Assembly (NCBI RefSeq): GCF_046600735.1
Contig: NZ_JBJMAW010000002.1
Location: forward strand, 310,001-374,000
Length of the DNA stretch: 64,000 nucleotides
Origin: Novilysobacter_A longmucuonensis
GTDB lineage: Bacteria > Pseudomonadota > Gammaproteobacteria > Xanthomonadales > Xanthomonadaceae
Direction: 5' to 3'
Position 1 is the stretch's first letter; each line of letters opens with the position of its first letter. The translations under genes and the position numbers were made by a program. The notes under the pieces were generated by a model. That model did not search any database, was not told the DNA's origin, and saw only the letters and a program-made list of their open reading frames with translations. This document shows, piece after piece, positions 7,358 to 15,188 of this stretch.

Positions 7358-8593
7358 TCATGATGGTTCTCCGGTCGCGCGTTTCACGGCGACGCCGGCA
7401 GAGAAGCCATGGACAACCGTCGAAAGCAGGATGGTGAAGGCGACGACGGCCCACAGCTCGGCTTCGTTGACGAGTTCGGCATGCGAGCCCGCGTAGGCAA
7501 GATAGTAGATCGACCCGACGCCGCGTACGCCATAGAACGCAACCGCCGCCTGCTCCCGCTTCCGGTCCATGGTCCCGAGAAGCGACAGCCACCCGACGAG
7601 TGGCCGGACAAGGAGGATCAGGGCCGCCCCGATTGCCGCTCCGGTCCAGGTGAGTGAGGGGAACAAGGCAGGTAGAGCTGCGCCTAAGCCGATCAGGAGC
7701 ATAGAAGTCAGCGCATGCTCGATCGCTTCACTGAAGTCGTGGAGCTGAGTGTGGAACTCATGCTCGGACTCCCGCCTGCGAAGCACCAAGCCCGCGACGA
7801 ACGAGGCGATGAAGCCGTAACCTTCGACCAGTTCAGTCAGGCCATAGACCGCAAGTACGCCCGCGAGCGCAATTACGCCCGAGTTGGTGTTCGCCAGAGG
7901 GTTGCGTTTGGGCCAGTCAAACAGCAGCTTGCCCAGCAGCCAGCCGAGTGCGGCACCGGCGGCGACGCCGACGGCGATGCGATAGGCGACATCCAGCCAC
8001 AGCCACTCGGTTACGGTGGCCGCAGTGAAGCCGCCCGCGCCTACAACCGCGAGCGCCAGATAGACGAACGGAAAAGCGAGCCCGTCGTTGAGCCCGGCTT
8101 CGGTAGTGAGCGCAAATCGAACCGGATGCTCGCCGCCCTCGAGCGGCGGCCCGACCTGAACATCACCTGCGAGCACCGGGTCGGTTGGAGCAAGAACGGC
8201 ACCAAGCAGCAGCGCGCCTCCGATCGTCATGCCACCGAGCGCCCATCCGCCCAAGGCGATCGCGGCAATGGTGAGCGGCATGGCGATTGCCAGCAGCCGA
8301 ACGGTCGGCATCCAAACCTTGCGCGAGGCAACCCGGTCGATGCGGAGGCCCACACCGAACAGCCCGGCGACCACGCAAAGTTCGCTGATCACCTCCCACG
8401 GCTTTGGCAACGAAATCGGATCGATCGCCTCCGGCATACCCGGGATCCAGCCAAAGGCGAGAAACCCCAATCCGATCAACAGGGCGGAAGCCGGTGGCTC
8501 GCTCCGGGAGACCAGCCGCGGCACCCAGTAAGCGAGGATGACCACGAGGCCAAAGGCGGTCAGCAGCAAATGGTAGGGAGAGATTTCGTACAT
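7358..8593 (-). CDS. NhaP-type Na+(K+)/H+ antiporter (CPA1 family)
   Basis: A 411-residue inner-membrane protein with about 12 hydrophobic helices. The core ion-binding motifs are visible: GAVLAPTDPVLAGDVQVG and TTEAGLNDGLAFPFVYLAL (the conserved T-D-P and N-D elements of the CPA superfamily), and GVRGVGSIYYLAYA in a late helix. There is no cytoplasmic regulatory extension, unlike longer CPA1 members. It would exchange Na+ or K+ for protons in pH and salt homeostasis. Its 3' end lies six bases from the nested termini of element 2, and its 5' end abuts the left flank of element 3. Confidence 0.88.
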   Translation of the reverse strand: MYEISPYHLLLTAFGLVVILAYWVPRLVSRSEPPASALLIGLGFLAFGWIPGMPEAIDPISLPKPWEVISELCVVAGLFGVGLRIDRVASRKVWMPTVRLLAIAMPLTIAAIALGGWALGGMTIGGALLLGAVLAPTDPVLAGDVQVGPPLEGGEHPVRFALTTEAGLNDGLAFPFVYLALAVVGAGGFTAATVTEWLWLDVAYRIAVGVAAGAALGWLLGKLLFDWPKRNPLANTNSGVIALAGVLAVYGLTELVEGYGFIASFVAGLVLRRRESEHEFHTQLHDFSEAIEHALTSMLLIGLGAALPALFPSLTWTGAAIGAALILLVRPLVGWLSLLGTMDRKREQAAVAFYGVRGVGSIYYLAYAGSHAELVNEAELWAVVAFTILLSTVVHGFSAGVAVKRATGEPS

Positions 8594-8637
8594 AGAGCCG
8601 CCAAAAACAATGATGCCAATAACTTATTCCGTTTTCA

Positions 8638-9573
8638 GTTCAATCGAGGTCAGGTTAGTTCAATCGGGGTCAGGTTCACTTCTGACCCGCCAGTTCAATC
8701 GGGGTCAGGTTCACTTCGCACTTCTGACCTGCGAGCCCGGCCATTTCTGACAAAGTTTGCACACCACCGCCCGTTCCGCGGCGCCGCCTGGTCGGCGAAG
8801 CTGCGCGAATGGCTCGCCAACCACGTCTCGACCTACCCGGCATCCCGCAGCACATCGTGCAGCGCGGCAACAACCGTCTCCCCTGCTTCCTCGACGACGC
8901 CGATCGCGCCCGCTACCGTCACCTGTTGCGTGAGGCGCTGCTCGCCACAGACTGCCGGCTGCACGCCTACGTACTGATGGACAACCACGTCCACCTGCTG
9001 GTCACCCCGCCCAAGGCCGGCGCGACCGGGCGACTGATGCAGAAGTTGGGCCGCCAGTACGTCGGCCAGTTCAATGCCCGCCACCGCCGCACCGGGACCC
9101 TATGGGAAGGCCGCTACAAATCCTGCCTCGTCGACAGCGCCGACTACCTGCTGCGCTGCGTGCGCTACATCGACCTCAATCCCGTGCGCGCCCGCATGAC
9201 CGACGATCCCGTCGCCTTCCCCTGGTCCAGCTGCGCAGCGCTGTGCGGCCTGCGCGATGACCCGCTGCTGACTCTGCACCCCACCCAGGGCGCGCTGGGC
9301 GCCACCGACAAGGAACGAGGCGACGCTTACCGTAACCTCCTCGCCGAAACCATCAGCGACGGGGACCTCGCCGCCATCCGCGCATACCTGCAGCAACAAC
9401 GCGCGTACGGACGCGACACCTTCCAGGCGATGGTCCAAGCCAAGACGGACCGCTTCGCCGAGGTACGGCCGGCACATCGGCCGCCCCGTACGCGCATTGA
9501 ACTTGAGTAAGTGAACCTGACCCCGTTTTTGCTTCAGTGAACCTGACCCCGTTTTTGCTTCCCGTTTTTGCTT
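8638..9573 (+). mobile_element. RAYT/REP element 3, complete copy
   Basis: Contains the only full-length transposase of the set (8809-9510). The left terminus is represented three times, each copy starting GTTCAATCG-(G/A)-GGTCAGG at 8638, 8658 and 8693 and running for different lengths. The right terminus starts at 9509 and is also present three times (9509-9534, 9535-9560, 9561-9573), all ending CCGTTTTTGCTT. The innermost left and right ends are inverted repeats over about 19 bases. Confidence 0.8.
8809..9510 (+). CDS. REP-associated tyrosine transposase (RAYT), Y1/HUH family
   Basis: A 233-residue single-strand DNA nuclease of the IS200/IS605 superfamily. The HUH motif is His60-Val-His62 in MDNHVHLLVTP; the catalytic Tyr84 lies in GRQYVGQFNARHRRTGTLWE, the family signature. 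YIDLNPVRARMT and WSSCAALCG follow, as in chromosomal RAYTs. The C-terminal REP-binding tail ends RTRIELE. RAYTs cleave and join REP hairpins. This copy is intact and is the plausible source of activity for the deleted copies at 3916, 7007 and 11469. Confidence 0.9.
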   Translation: MARQPRLDLPGIPQHIVQRGNNRLPCFLDDADRARYRHLLREALLATDCRLHAYVLMDNHVHLLVTPPKAGATGRLMQKLGRQYVGQFNARHRRTGTLWEGRYKSCLVDSADYLLRCVRYIDLNPVRARMTDDPVAFPWSSCAALCGLRDDPLLTLHPTQGALGATDKERGDAYRNLLAETISDGDLAAIRAYLQQQRAYGRDTFQAMVQAKTDRFAEVRPAHRPPRTRIELE

Positions 9574-9579
9574 CGTGCT

Positions 9580-10764
9580 TTACAGCGCTCCCCCCTGCGC
9601 TGCCTTCATCTTTTCAAACCGGCGCTGATAGAGGTTCTCCATCGGCGAGTCCGGATCAAGGGCGCGGATAGCCGCAGGCATCGCGGCCATGGCGCGTTCC
9701 GGCGGCGCATTGAAGAAGATCAGCAGCCCGTCGCGTGACCCGGTGTGGAAATACGCGAGGGCAAGTTCCGCCCAGTCGCTGCCGCCGTGCGACAACAGCT
9801 TGCTGTCGCCGTAGTCCAGCACTTCCCAGCCCAGCCCGAAGCCCTGCACCTGGGGACACTGGTCCTCTGGAACATGGCTGCAATCGACGTTGGCCTGCGA
9901 GCCCTTTTCGGTGTGCACGTGATTACGTTCGGCAGCGAGATGTTCGCTGTAGCCATCGGCGTTCATTACCGCAAGCATGAACTTCGCGTAGCTTTCGACA
10001 CTGACCATCATGTCGTCAGCCGCGGAATAGGTCCCCGGCTTGCGGCACCAGCCGTTGGGACGGCAGTAGTGGCCGGCGAACTCGCCTTGCTCGTTGAGCG
10101 GTTGTGCAAGGTCGCCGAAAGCTGATTCGTCAATGCTGAATGCAGCGTGCGACATGCCGATGGGTTCAATCACGACGTCGTTGACAACGTCGCCGAAATC
10201 GCGGTCCAGCTTTTCTTCTACGTAACGGGCAAGGTATTCGAACCCTTCACCCGAGTAGCCGTAGGTGGTACCGGGGTCGTGCAGGAATTTGAGCTTGCGA
10301 TCTTCAAGCAGGAAACGCCAGTTCGGAAAGCCTGTCGTGTGCGTCAGCACCATGCGCGGCGTCAGCAGCTCGTGCCGCGGATCGTCCGCCAGATCAGGAT
10401 CGACCCAGTGTGCCGCCATGGGTTCGTCCAGCGACAGCCTGCCTTCGCCGACCAGCCGCAGGACGGCTTCAGTGGTGATGACTTTTGAAATCGACGCGAC
10501 ATTGAACAGCGTTTCGCGAGACGCGGGAACACCCGTGCTCTGCTCACCGTAGTACCCCGTCCAGACCAGTTCCCCGTTCCTGATCACGCCGACGCCGGCA
10601 GTCCGAATGCCGTGCTCGGCGACAAGCCTGGCCAGTTGTTGATCGAGCTGTTCGTCAGCAGCGACGGCGGGAACATCCTCTTGCGAGGCCCGGCTCGCCG
10701 TCGACTGGCACCCAATCAGCAATGATCCAAGCAACAGCGTGGTAAACGTCGCGAGCAATTTCAT
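9580..10764 (-). CDS. serine hydrolase lipoprotein (class C beta-lactamase/DD-peptidase family)
   Basis: A 394-residue exported lipoprotein: signal LATFTTLLLGSLLIGC with a good lipobox. Family motifs are present: SxxK as SISK in NVASISKVITTEA, the Y-S-x element in GYSGEGFEYL, and an HGG triad in LLSHGGSDWAELAL. GFGLGWEVLDYG is typical of family members with unknown substrates. It is probably a periplasmic esterase or peptidase rather than a resistance enzyme. The ATG at 10762-10764 was chosen because it starts the signal peptide. The stop codon lies six bases beyond the nested right ends of element 3. Confidence 0.82.
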   Translation of the reverse strand: MKLLATFTTLLLGSLLIGCQSTASRASQEDVPAVAADEQLDQQLARLVAEHGIRTAGVGVIRNGELVWTGYYGEQSTGVPASRETLFNVASISKVITTEAVLRLVGEGRLSLDEPMAAHWVDPDLADDPRHELLTPRMVLTHTTGFPNWRFLLEDRKLKFLHDPGTTYGYSGEGFEYLARYVEEKLDRDFGDVVNDVVIEPIGMSHAAFSIDESAFGDLAQPLNEQGEFAGHYCRPNGWCRKPGTYSAADDMMVSVESYAKFMLAVMNADGYSEHLAAERNHVHTEKGSQANVDCSHVPEDQCPQVQGFGLGWEVLDYGDSKLLSHGGSDWAELALAYFHTGSRDGLLIFFNAPPERAMAAMPAAIRALDPDSPMENLYQRRFEKMKAAQGGAL

Positions 10765-10970
10765 CTGGTTCTCCCGGAGTTCGGATTCGGCATAGTCAAA
10801 GACCGCAGTGCTACAAGGCCGATGCGCCAACGCGGCAAAAGGTTTAAACGGCACGCTGGTAGTTGAACAGGAAAACAGTGGGTGTCGGGATTTTCCGCTT
10901 GGCGCTTGTTGCCCGCAGTTTTGAGCCGGCCCTGCCCATCCTGTCTACCGCGACGAAACATCCGGTTTAT

Positions 10971-11468
10971 CTAATGGTTTTCTCGTGCACGCGACGCGGC
11001 CGTATCCACATCGCCGGGCTCCCGCCACGGCATCCTCAGCATCTCCCAGAGCGTCGGTTGGCGAGGGCCGATGCCGGTCTGTTCCACGTCATCAGCGCTG
11101 TAGGTGCGAACAGCCGATCCCAGAGGATTGCGTTGCAGGCGTAGTTGGAGTTGCTGTCCTCGAACACCTGCGAGTGATGGCGCCGGTGCTGGTTGCTGGA
11201 GGTAAAGAGCCAGTTCACCACCGGCGTGTCCATGCGCAGGTTGGCGTGGGCGAGCGTCCCATCGACCACCAGCAGCACCACCGCGCCGGCCACCGCCTCG
11301 GCCGGCGCGCCGAACAGGCCGGCCAGCAGCACCATCGGCAGCGTCAGGAATAACGTCTCCAGCGGATGCGTAGCGCTGACGCTCAGCGCGTGCAGATTGT
11401 GGAAGGCGTGATGCACCCCGTGCCCGCTCAACCGCCAGAACCAGCCGAAGCGGTGGATCGCGCGATGG
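10971..11468 (-). pseudogene. sterol desaturase/fatty acid hydroxylase family, truncated and frameshifted
   Basis: The minus strand encodes WFWRLSGHGVHHAFHNLHAL, a hydrophobic pair of helices, then SSNQHRRHHSQVFEDSNSNY, i.e. two of the histidine boxes of the membrane di-iron hydroxylase superfamily. A frameshift near 11090 is needed to reach the conserved end TGIGPRQPTLWEMLRMPWRE and the stop at 10971. The N-terminal half is replaced at 11468/11469 by a RAYT tail fragment. Non-functional. Confidence 0.72.
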
Positions 11469-11631
11469 ATCCGCGCATACCTGCAGCAACAGCGCGCGTA
11501 CGGACGCGCCGCCTTCCAGGCGATGGTCCAAGCCAAGACGCACCGCTTCGCCGGGGTACTGTCGGCACATCGGCCGCCCCACGCGTGCATTGAACTTGAG
11601 TAAGTGAACCTGACACCGTTCTTGGTTCTTG
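11469..11631 (+). mobile_element. RAYT element 4, 3'-terminal fragment
   Basis: Begins abruptly at ATCCGCGCATACCTGCAGCA and matches the last 44 codons of the transposase family to the TAA at 11601-11603. The right terminus AAGTGAACCTGACACCGTT (11602-11620, one substitution) is followed by a second short copy of its last bases plus flank (GTTCTTG, 11625-11631). The fragment joins a truncated hydroxylase gene on its left. Confidence 0.7.
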
Positions 11632-11646
11632 TGCCGCCCGCTGGCC

Positions 11647-11808
11647 ATGGAAGCCGTCGATCCAGCCGAAACCGAAGCCATCCGCCTGCACTTGCAGCGA
11701 CAGCACGCCTACGGCTGCGAGCGCTTCCGCCGCGCCATTGAGGCGCAGCTGGGACGAGCTGCAGGACCCCGCAAGATCGGGCGACCGCGCAAGACGCAGG
11801 CGGGTTGA
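11647..11808 (+). pseudogene. second RAYT family, C-terminal fragment
   Basis: A 53-codon frame, MEAVDPAETEAIRLHLQRQH followed by AYGCERFRRAIEAQLGRA and ending GPRKIGRPRKTQAG. This is the C-terminal tail of chromosomal RAYTs, where I-R-x-x-L-Q-x-x-x-A-x-G and a basic GRPRK end are conserved. It is followed at 11815-11830 by a GACTCTGACCCCT terminus, a different terminus type from elements 1-4. A related tail lies at 14994-15188. Confidence 0.65.
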
Positions 11809-11836
11809 GAAAGCCGACTCTGACCCCTCTTTCCCG

Positions 11837-13315
11837 CTAAGGCGATCCCAGCTTCTCGTTGCTATCGCTGTAGCGGGCGGAATGGAACACCTGGCCCGTG
11901 TTGGCGTGGCACCAGCCCGGCTCCCAATCGCCCGCCGGCGCCACACCGTAATTGGCCTGGCAGTTCCACCCCTTGTCGGTCATGAAGCACACGCGGACGT
12001 CGACCGGAGCGGCGCAGTTGTTGGTAACCCGTACCTTGTAGCCGCTCATCGATCCGCAACGGTGCGTGCTGGTCACCGGCGGGGAGACACAGGTCGAGGG
12101 GTGGTTGCGGGTGGAGGCTTGGCCGCCGGACGACGCGGCCCCTACCCCCGCGGATGCCCATGTGCCTGTACCCGGGCCGTCCAGCGCGGTGTAGCGGCTG
12201 GGGGAAGCCGAGGCTTGCGTCGCAGCGGGCGCACCGTATGCCTGCGCCTGGCCGGCAACAGATGCCGGGCTGGACACCTGCGTACCCCCCGACCCGTGGC
12301 GGCCTGCTTGTTGCGCACGTTCCGCCGCCGCCTGGCGCTCGAATCCTTCCACCGTTGCCGTCAGGCGCGCCTGTGCGCGCTGGTACGAGCCCACCGGACC
12401 GGAGGCATCGTAGGGGCCGTCCGCGTACCCCGACGACTCGGCCAGGCCCTGCGACAGGCCTTGCAGGATCGCTCCGAAAATCTGCTGACCATTCGATCCC
12501 GACGCCCGCTTGCGAGCCCGCTCCGCCTCGGCGTTGGCCCGGTTGACCAGCGTCTGCTGCCACAGCGGGCTGCTCTTCAGCGCCTGGTCCCGCTTCGTGA
12601 TCTCCGCCATCAAGGCGTCGGTCGCGGCGCTGTTGGCCGCGATCTGCTTCATCAGCGCGTACGTGTCCTCGGCCGCCTTGACGTTGGCAGGCGTCGCCTC
12701 CACCCGATGCTGCACCCAGTGCATCTGCAGGCCTTGGCCTTGGTCGACCTCGGCGAGCAGCTCCATCGTCCCGTCGGGCAGCCCGCTGTAGGTCACGCGC
12801 GCGCCACCGATGTCCATGACGAAGGACCCGTCCGGTCGCCACGCGAGCAGTCCGCCAGGGGCGTCGGCGGGCATCGACGAATCGAGCAGGCCGCGGCGCT
12901 CACTGTCCCAGCGCATGGTCGATGCCTGCTCGAAGCTACCGTCCAGCTGCTTGACCGACACCGCCATGACCTCCCCTGGCACAACCCAGGTGTACTTGAT
13001 CACCGCGGGTTCGAAGACCTGCATGTCCGCGCTGTCAACCAGGAAATCGACCAGCGGCACGTCGACGACCTCGCCGAACGGGCCCCAGCGAGCGGCGCCC
13101 TGCGGCTCCTCCATGGTCTCGCTGGCGACTTCAGGTGCGCCACCCGCCTCCTGGTACTTCGCCACCAGCGCCTGCGCCATGACCGTGCATGCCTCGCTCT
13201 TGGCCGCGGCCGGGTCCGAGCACAGCTCGGCGTAGGTCTTCTCCAGCGATTGCGCAGTTGCAACGCCGCCCGCCAGCAGCAAACAGGCGACTACGGCCAT
13301 ATTTCGGATAGGCAT
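11837..13315 (-). CDS. secreted protein with six-cysteine C-terminal module
   Basis: A 492-residue protein with a Sec signal (MAVVACLLLAGGVATAQS). Residues about 70-230 form a predominantly beta region; 240-345 are helical with a NGQQIFGAILQGLSQGLAES segment; a Ser/Ala/Gly linker leads to a final module of about 80 residues with six cysteines (CVSPPVTSTHRC, NNCAAPVDVRVCFMT, GWNCQANYG, PGWCHANTG). The module is the same as in the protein at 5087-6655, with all six cysteines kept, while the rest of the two proteins shows little similarity. Probably exported; function unknown. Confidence 0.7.
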   Translation of the reverse strand: MPIRNMAVVACLLLAGGVATAQSLEKTYAELCSDPAAAKSEACTVMAQALVAKYQEAGGAPEVASETMEEPQGAARWGPFGEVVDVPLVDFLVDSADMQVFEPAVIKYTWVVPGEVMAVSVKQLDGSFEQASTMRWDSERRGLLDSSMPADAPGGLLAWRPDGSFVMDIGGARVTYSGLPDGTMELLAEVDQGQGLQMHWVQHRVEATPANVKAAEDTYALMKQIAANSAATDALMAEITKRDQALKSSPLWQQTLVNRANAEAERARKRASGSNGQQIFGAILQGLSQGLAESSGYADGPYDASGPVGSYQRAQARLTATVEGFERQAAAERAQQAGRHGSGGTQVSSPASVAGQAQAYGAPAATQASASPSRYTALDGPGTGTWASAGVGAASSGGQASTRNHPSTCVSPPVTSTHRCGSMSGYKVRVTNNCAAPVDVRVCFMTDKGWNCQANYGVAPAGDWEPGWCHANTGQVFHSARYSDSNEKLGSP

Positions 13316-13402
13316 TGCTCATCCCCATGAATTCTGGCGCCGGAGGCGCTTCCCACTGCGATATTAACTGCAAAAAAAGGGGTCACAAAAAATGACAACA
13401 AT

Positions 13403-13724
13403 GTGGGGTCAGTTTGGACTGCCTTTTACAGACACCTGAGAGTGGGGACAACCCGGGAGGTGCTGGATGGCAAGGCAGCGGTTCACTGCGGAGTTCAAGC
13501 GCGAGGCGGTTCGGCTGTTGGAGCGCGGCGACAAGCCGGTTTCGCCGTTGGCCTTGGAGCTGGGCGTGCCGCGCAACAGGCTCGACAAGTGGGGCGATGC
13601 GATCGCCGCGGACGGCGACCTGGCGTTTCGCGGTTCGGGACGCCGTTCGCCCCAACAGCAGGAGCTGGCCCAGTTGCGGCGGCAGGTGACTCGGCTGGAG
13701 CAGGAAAACACGATCCTAAAAAAG
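13403..13724 (+). mobile_element. IS3-family left-end remnant with truncated orfA
   Basis: From GTG 13467 a frame encodes MARQRFTAEFKREAVRLLER and continues through a helix-turn-helix to RLEQENTILKK, the orfA transposase subunit of IS3 elements. The run AAAAAAG at 13718-13724 is exactly where IS3 elements make the -1 frameshift into orfB. The element stops there: what follows belongs to a host membrane-protein gene on the other strand. The sequence before the GTG (GTGGGGTCAGTTTGGACTG at 13403) is presumably the left terminal repeat. orfB and the right end are absent. Confidence 0.75.
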
Positions 13725-13941
13725 CGAAGGCGCCGAGCACACCCCAAAGCCCGGTCCAGACCATGGACGAGACGACTTGCGGAACACCGAACGGCTTGGT
13801 CGACACCATCGACCAGGTGCTGGCCTCGAGAACACCCGCCTGGATCAGCGCCCAGAAACCCCCCTGGTGGAAGACGAGGTAGGCAACCGCGCCAGCGATG
13901 AAACCGCACAGCGCCGTCCGACCGGGCGCGTTCGAATTCAT
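13725..13941 (-). pseudogene. membrane protein gene, N-terminal fragment
   Basis: From ATG 13939-13941: MNSNAPGRTALCGFIAGAVA followed by YLVFHQGGFWALIQAGV and a second hydrophobic segment GLWGVLGAFAFL. Two membrane helices are complete and the frame then runs into the IS3 remnant, which fused to it near codon 72. The family appears widespread in proteobacteria (short membrane proteins with a VFHQG motif) but has no assigned function. Probably inactive. Confidence 0.55.
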
Positions 13942-13974
13942 GGGCCTGTCCTCAAGGAAGGGGGCAATGATGAG

Positions 13975-14045
13975 TAAAACCGGGGTCTAAAACCGGGGTC
14001 AGAGTCGACTTTCTCCGACATGGACCCAGTCGACTCTGACCCCTG
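13975..14045 (+). repeat. inverted REP-like termini of the GTCGACTCTGACCCC type
   Basis: GGGGTCAGAGTCGACT (13995-14010) and AGTCGACTCTGACCCC (14028-14043) face each other across 17 bases, giving a 16-bp perfect stem. The left arm is partially duplicated: TAAAACCGGGGTC occurs at 13975 and again at 13988. Each arm contains the palindrome AGTCGACT. Confidence 0.75.
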
Positions 14046-14088
14046 TTTCTCCTACAGTTCCTGGCACTGGCCGAATCGAAGGTGGCAC

Positions 14089-14523
14089 ATGGGACGTTCT
14101 TGCGCTGGAGTGGTGTTGGCGATGGTGTTCTCGCTGGCTGCAGGCAATGCACTGGCACACAACAACAAACTCGTTGCGAGTGAGCGGTACCGGATGAGCG
14201 TCGGCTTGATTGCCGAACCCATCTACACGAACGAGCGGAATGGACTGGATCTCGCCATCCGCCGCGCGGGCCAAAAAGAGACGGTCCCGGATCTGGAAGC
14301 CGGGCTCAAGGCCGAGATCATCTCGCCGGACGGAAAGTCCCGCCGCGAAATGGCCGTGCGGCCGCGTTATGGACACCCGGGGCGCTACACGTTCGATGTC
14401 ATGCTGACGCAGCCAGGCTCCTATTCGATCCGGGTGTGGGGCACGATTGATGGCACGGCCTTCGACGAGACCTTCGAACTCAGCGCGGCAAGGCCACTCA
14501 CCGAGCTTCGATTCCCCGATTAG
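14089..14523 (+). CDS. periplasmic protein with Ig-like beta domain (YtkA/CopC-like)
   Basis: A 144-residue protein with a signal peptide (GVVLAMVFSLAAGNALAHNN; cleavage after NALA leaves an N-terminal His, as in CopC-like copper-binding proteins). The mature domain (VGLIAEPIYTNERNGLDLAI, GLKAEIISPDGK, PRYGHPGRYTFDVMLTQPGS, IRVWGTIDGTAFDETFEL) alternates beta strands with a pattern seen in YtkA/CopC-like carriers. The N-terminal His and following Asn residues may bind metal, but this is inference. The 3' part of this gene has been copied three more times just downstream. Confidence 0.65.
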   Translation: MGRSCAGVVLAMVFSLAAGNALAHNNKLVASERYRMSVGLIAEPIYTNERNGLDLAIRRAGQKETVPDLEAGLKAEIISPDGKSRREMAVRPRYGHPGRYTFDVMLTQPGSYSIRVWGTIDGTAFDETFELSAARPLTELRFPD

Positions 14524-14562
14524 TCAGGGTGAGCGTGAAAGTGCACTCTGACCCCTGTTTTA

Positions 14563-14993
14563 AGGCAAGGCCAATCACCGAGCTTCGATTCCCCGATTAG
14601 TCAGGGTGAGCATGAAAGTGCACTCTGACCCCTGTTTTACGCCGCGAAATGGCCGTGCGGCCGCGTTATGGACACCCGGGGCGCTACACGTTCGATGTCA
14701 TGCTGACGCAGCCAGGCTCCTATTCGATCCGGGTGTGGGGCACGATTGATGGCACTGCGTTCGACGAGACCTTCGAACTCAGCGAGGCAAGGCCACTCAC
14801 CGAGCTTCGATTCCCCGATTAGTCAGGGTGAGCGTGAAAGTGCACTCTGACCCCTGTTTTACGGGTGTGGGGCACGATTGATGGCACGGCGTTCGACGAC
14901 ACCTTCGAACTCAGCGAGGCAAGGCCACTCACCGAGCTGCGATTCCCCGATTAGTCAGGGTGAGCGTGAAAGTGCACTCTGACCCCTGTTTTA
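14563..14993 (+). repeat. three further partial copies of the preceding gene's 3' end, each ending at a REP terminus
   Basis: Unit 2 (14563-14639), unit 3 (14640-14861) and unit 4 (14862-14993) are direct repeats of the gene tail plus the terminus ending CACTCTGACCCCTGTTTTA. Unit 3 equals native 14341-14562 (222 bases) and unit 4 equals native 14431-14562 (132 bases). All four copies stop at the same base of the terminus, while their left edges differ. Copies differ by point substitutions (for example GAGCATGAAAG in unit 2, GACGACACC in unit 4), so they are not a simple assembly error. Confidence 0.85.
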
Positions 14994-15188
14994 CGCCGCG
15001 AAGAGCTGGAGCTGATCCGGCTGCGCCTGCAACGCCAGCACGCCTTGGGCACCGACCGCTTCCGGACGATGATCGAAGAGCAGCTTCAACGGCGGGCGGG
15101 GCCGGCGAAGATCGGGCGGCCGGGTGAGAAGGCGGCTGCGGCGTCTCAAAGCACCCTCTTGTGAAAGTGCACTCTGACCCCTGTTTTT
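14994..15188 (+). pseudogene. RAYT C-terminal fragment with AGTGCACTCTGACCCC terminus
   Basis: Encodes REELELIRLRLQRQHALGTD then RFRTMIEEQLQRRAGPAKIG and a stop at 15162-15164, the REP-binding tail of a chromosomal RAYT. It ends with the same AAAGTGCACTCTGACCCCTG terminus that closes the four gene-tail copies upstream. This is the only transposase sequence associated with this terminus type in the window. A separate AAGTGAACCTGACCCCGTT terminus lies alone at 15222-15240. Confidence 0.7.

Noticed and set aside
11738..13330. 530-codon open frame on the plus strand opposite the cysteine-module gene
   Set aside because: It is the GC-rich shadow of the minus-strand gene; Arg/Leu/Gly/Val-rich without motif or signal, whereas the minus frame has a signal peptide and the conserved six-cysteine module.
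14341..14993. Gene-tail repeats as an assembly error
   Set aside because: The copies carry different substitutions and different left edges, which collapsed or duplicated reads would not produce. Long reads would still be the final test.
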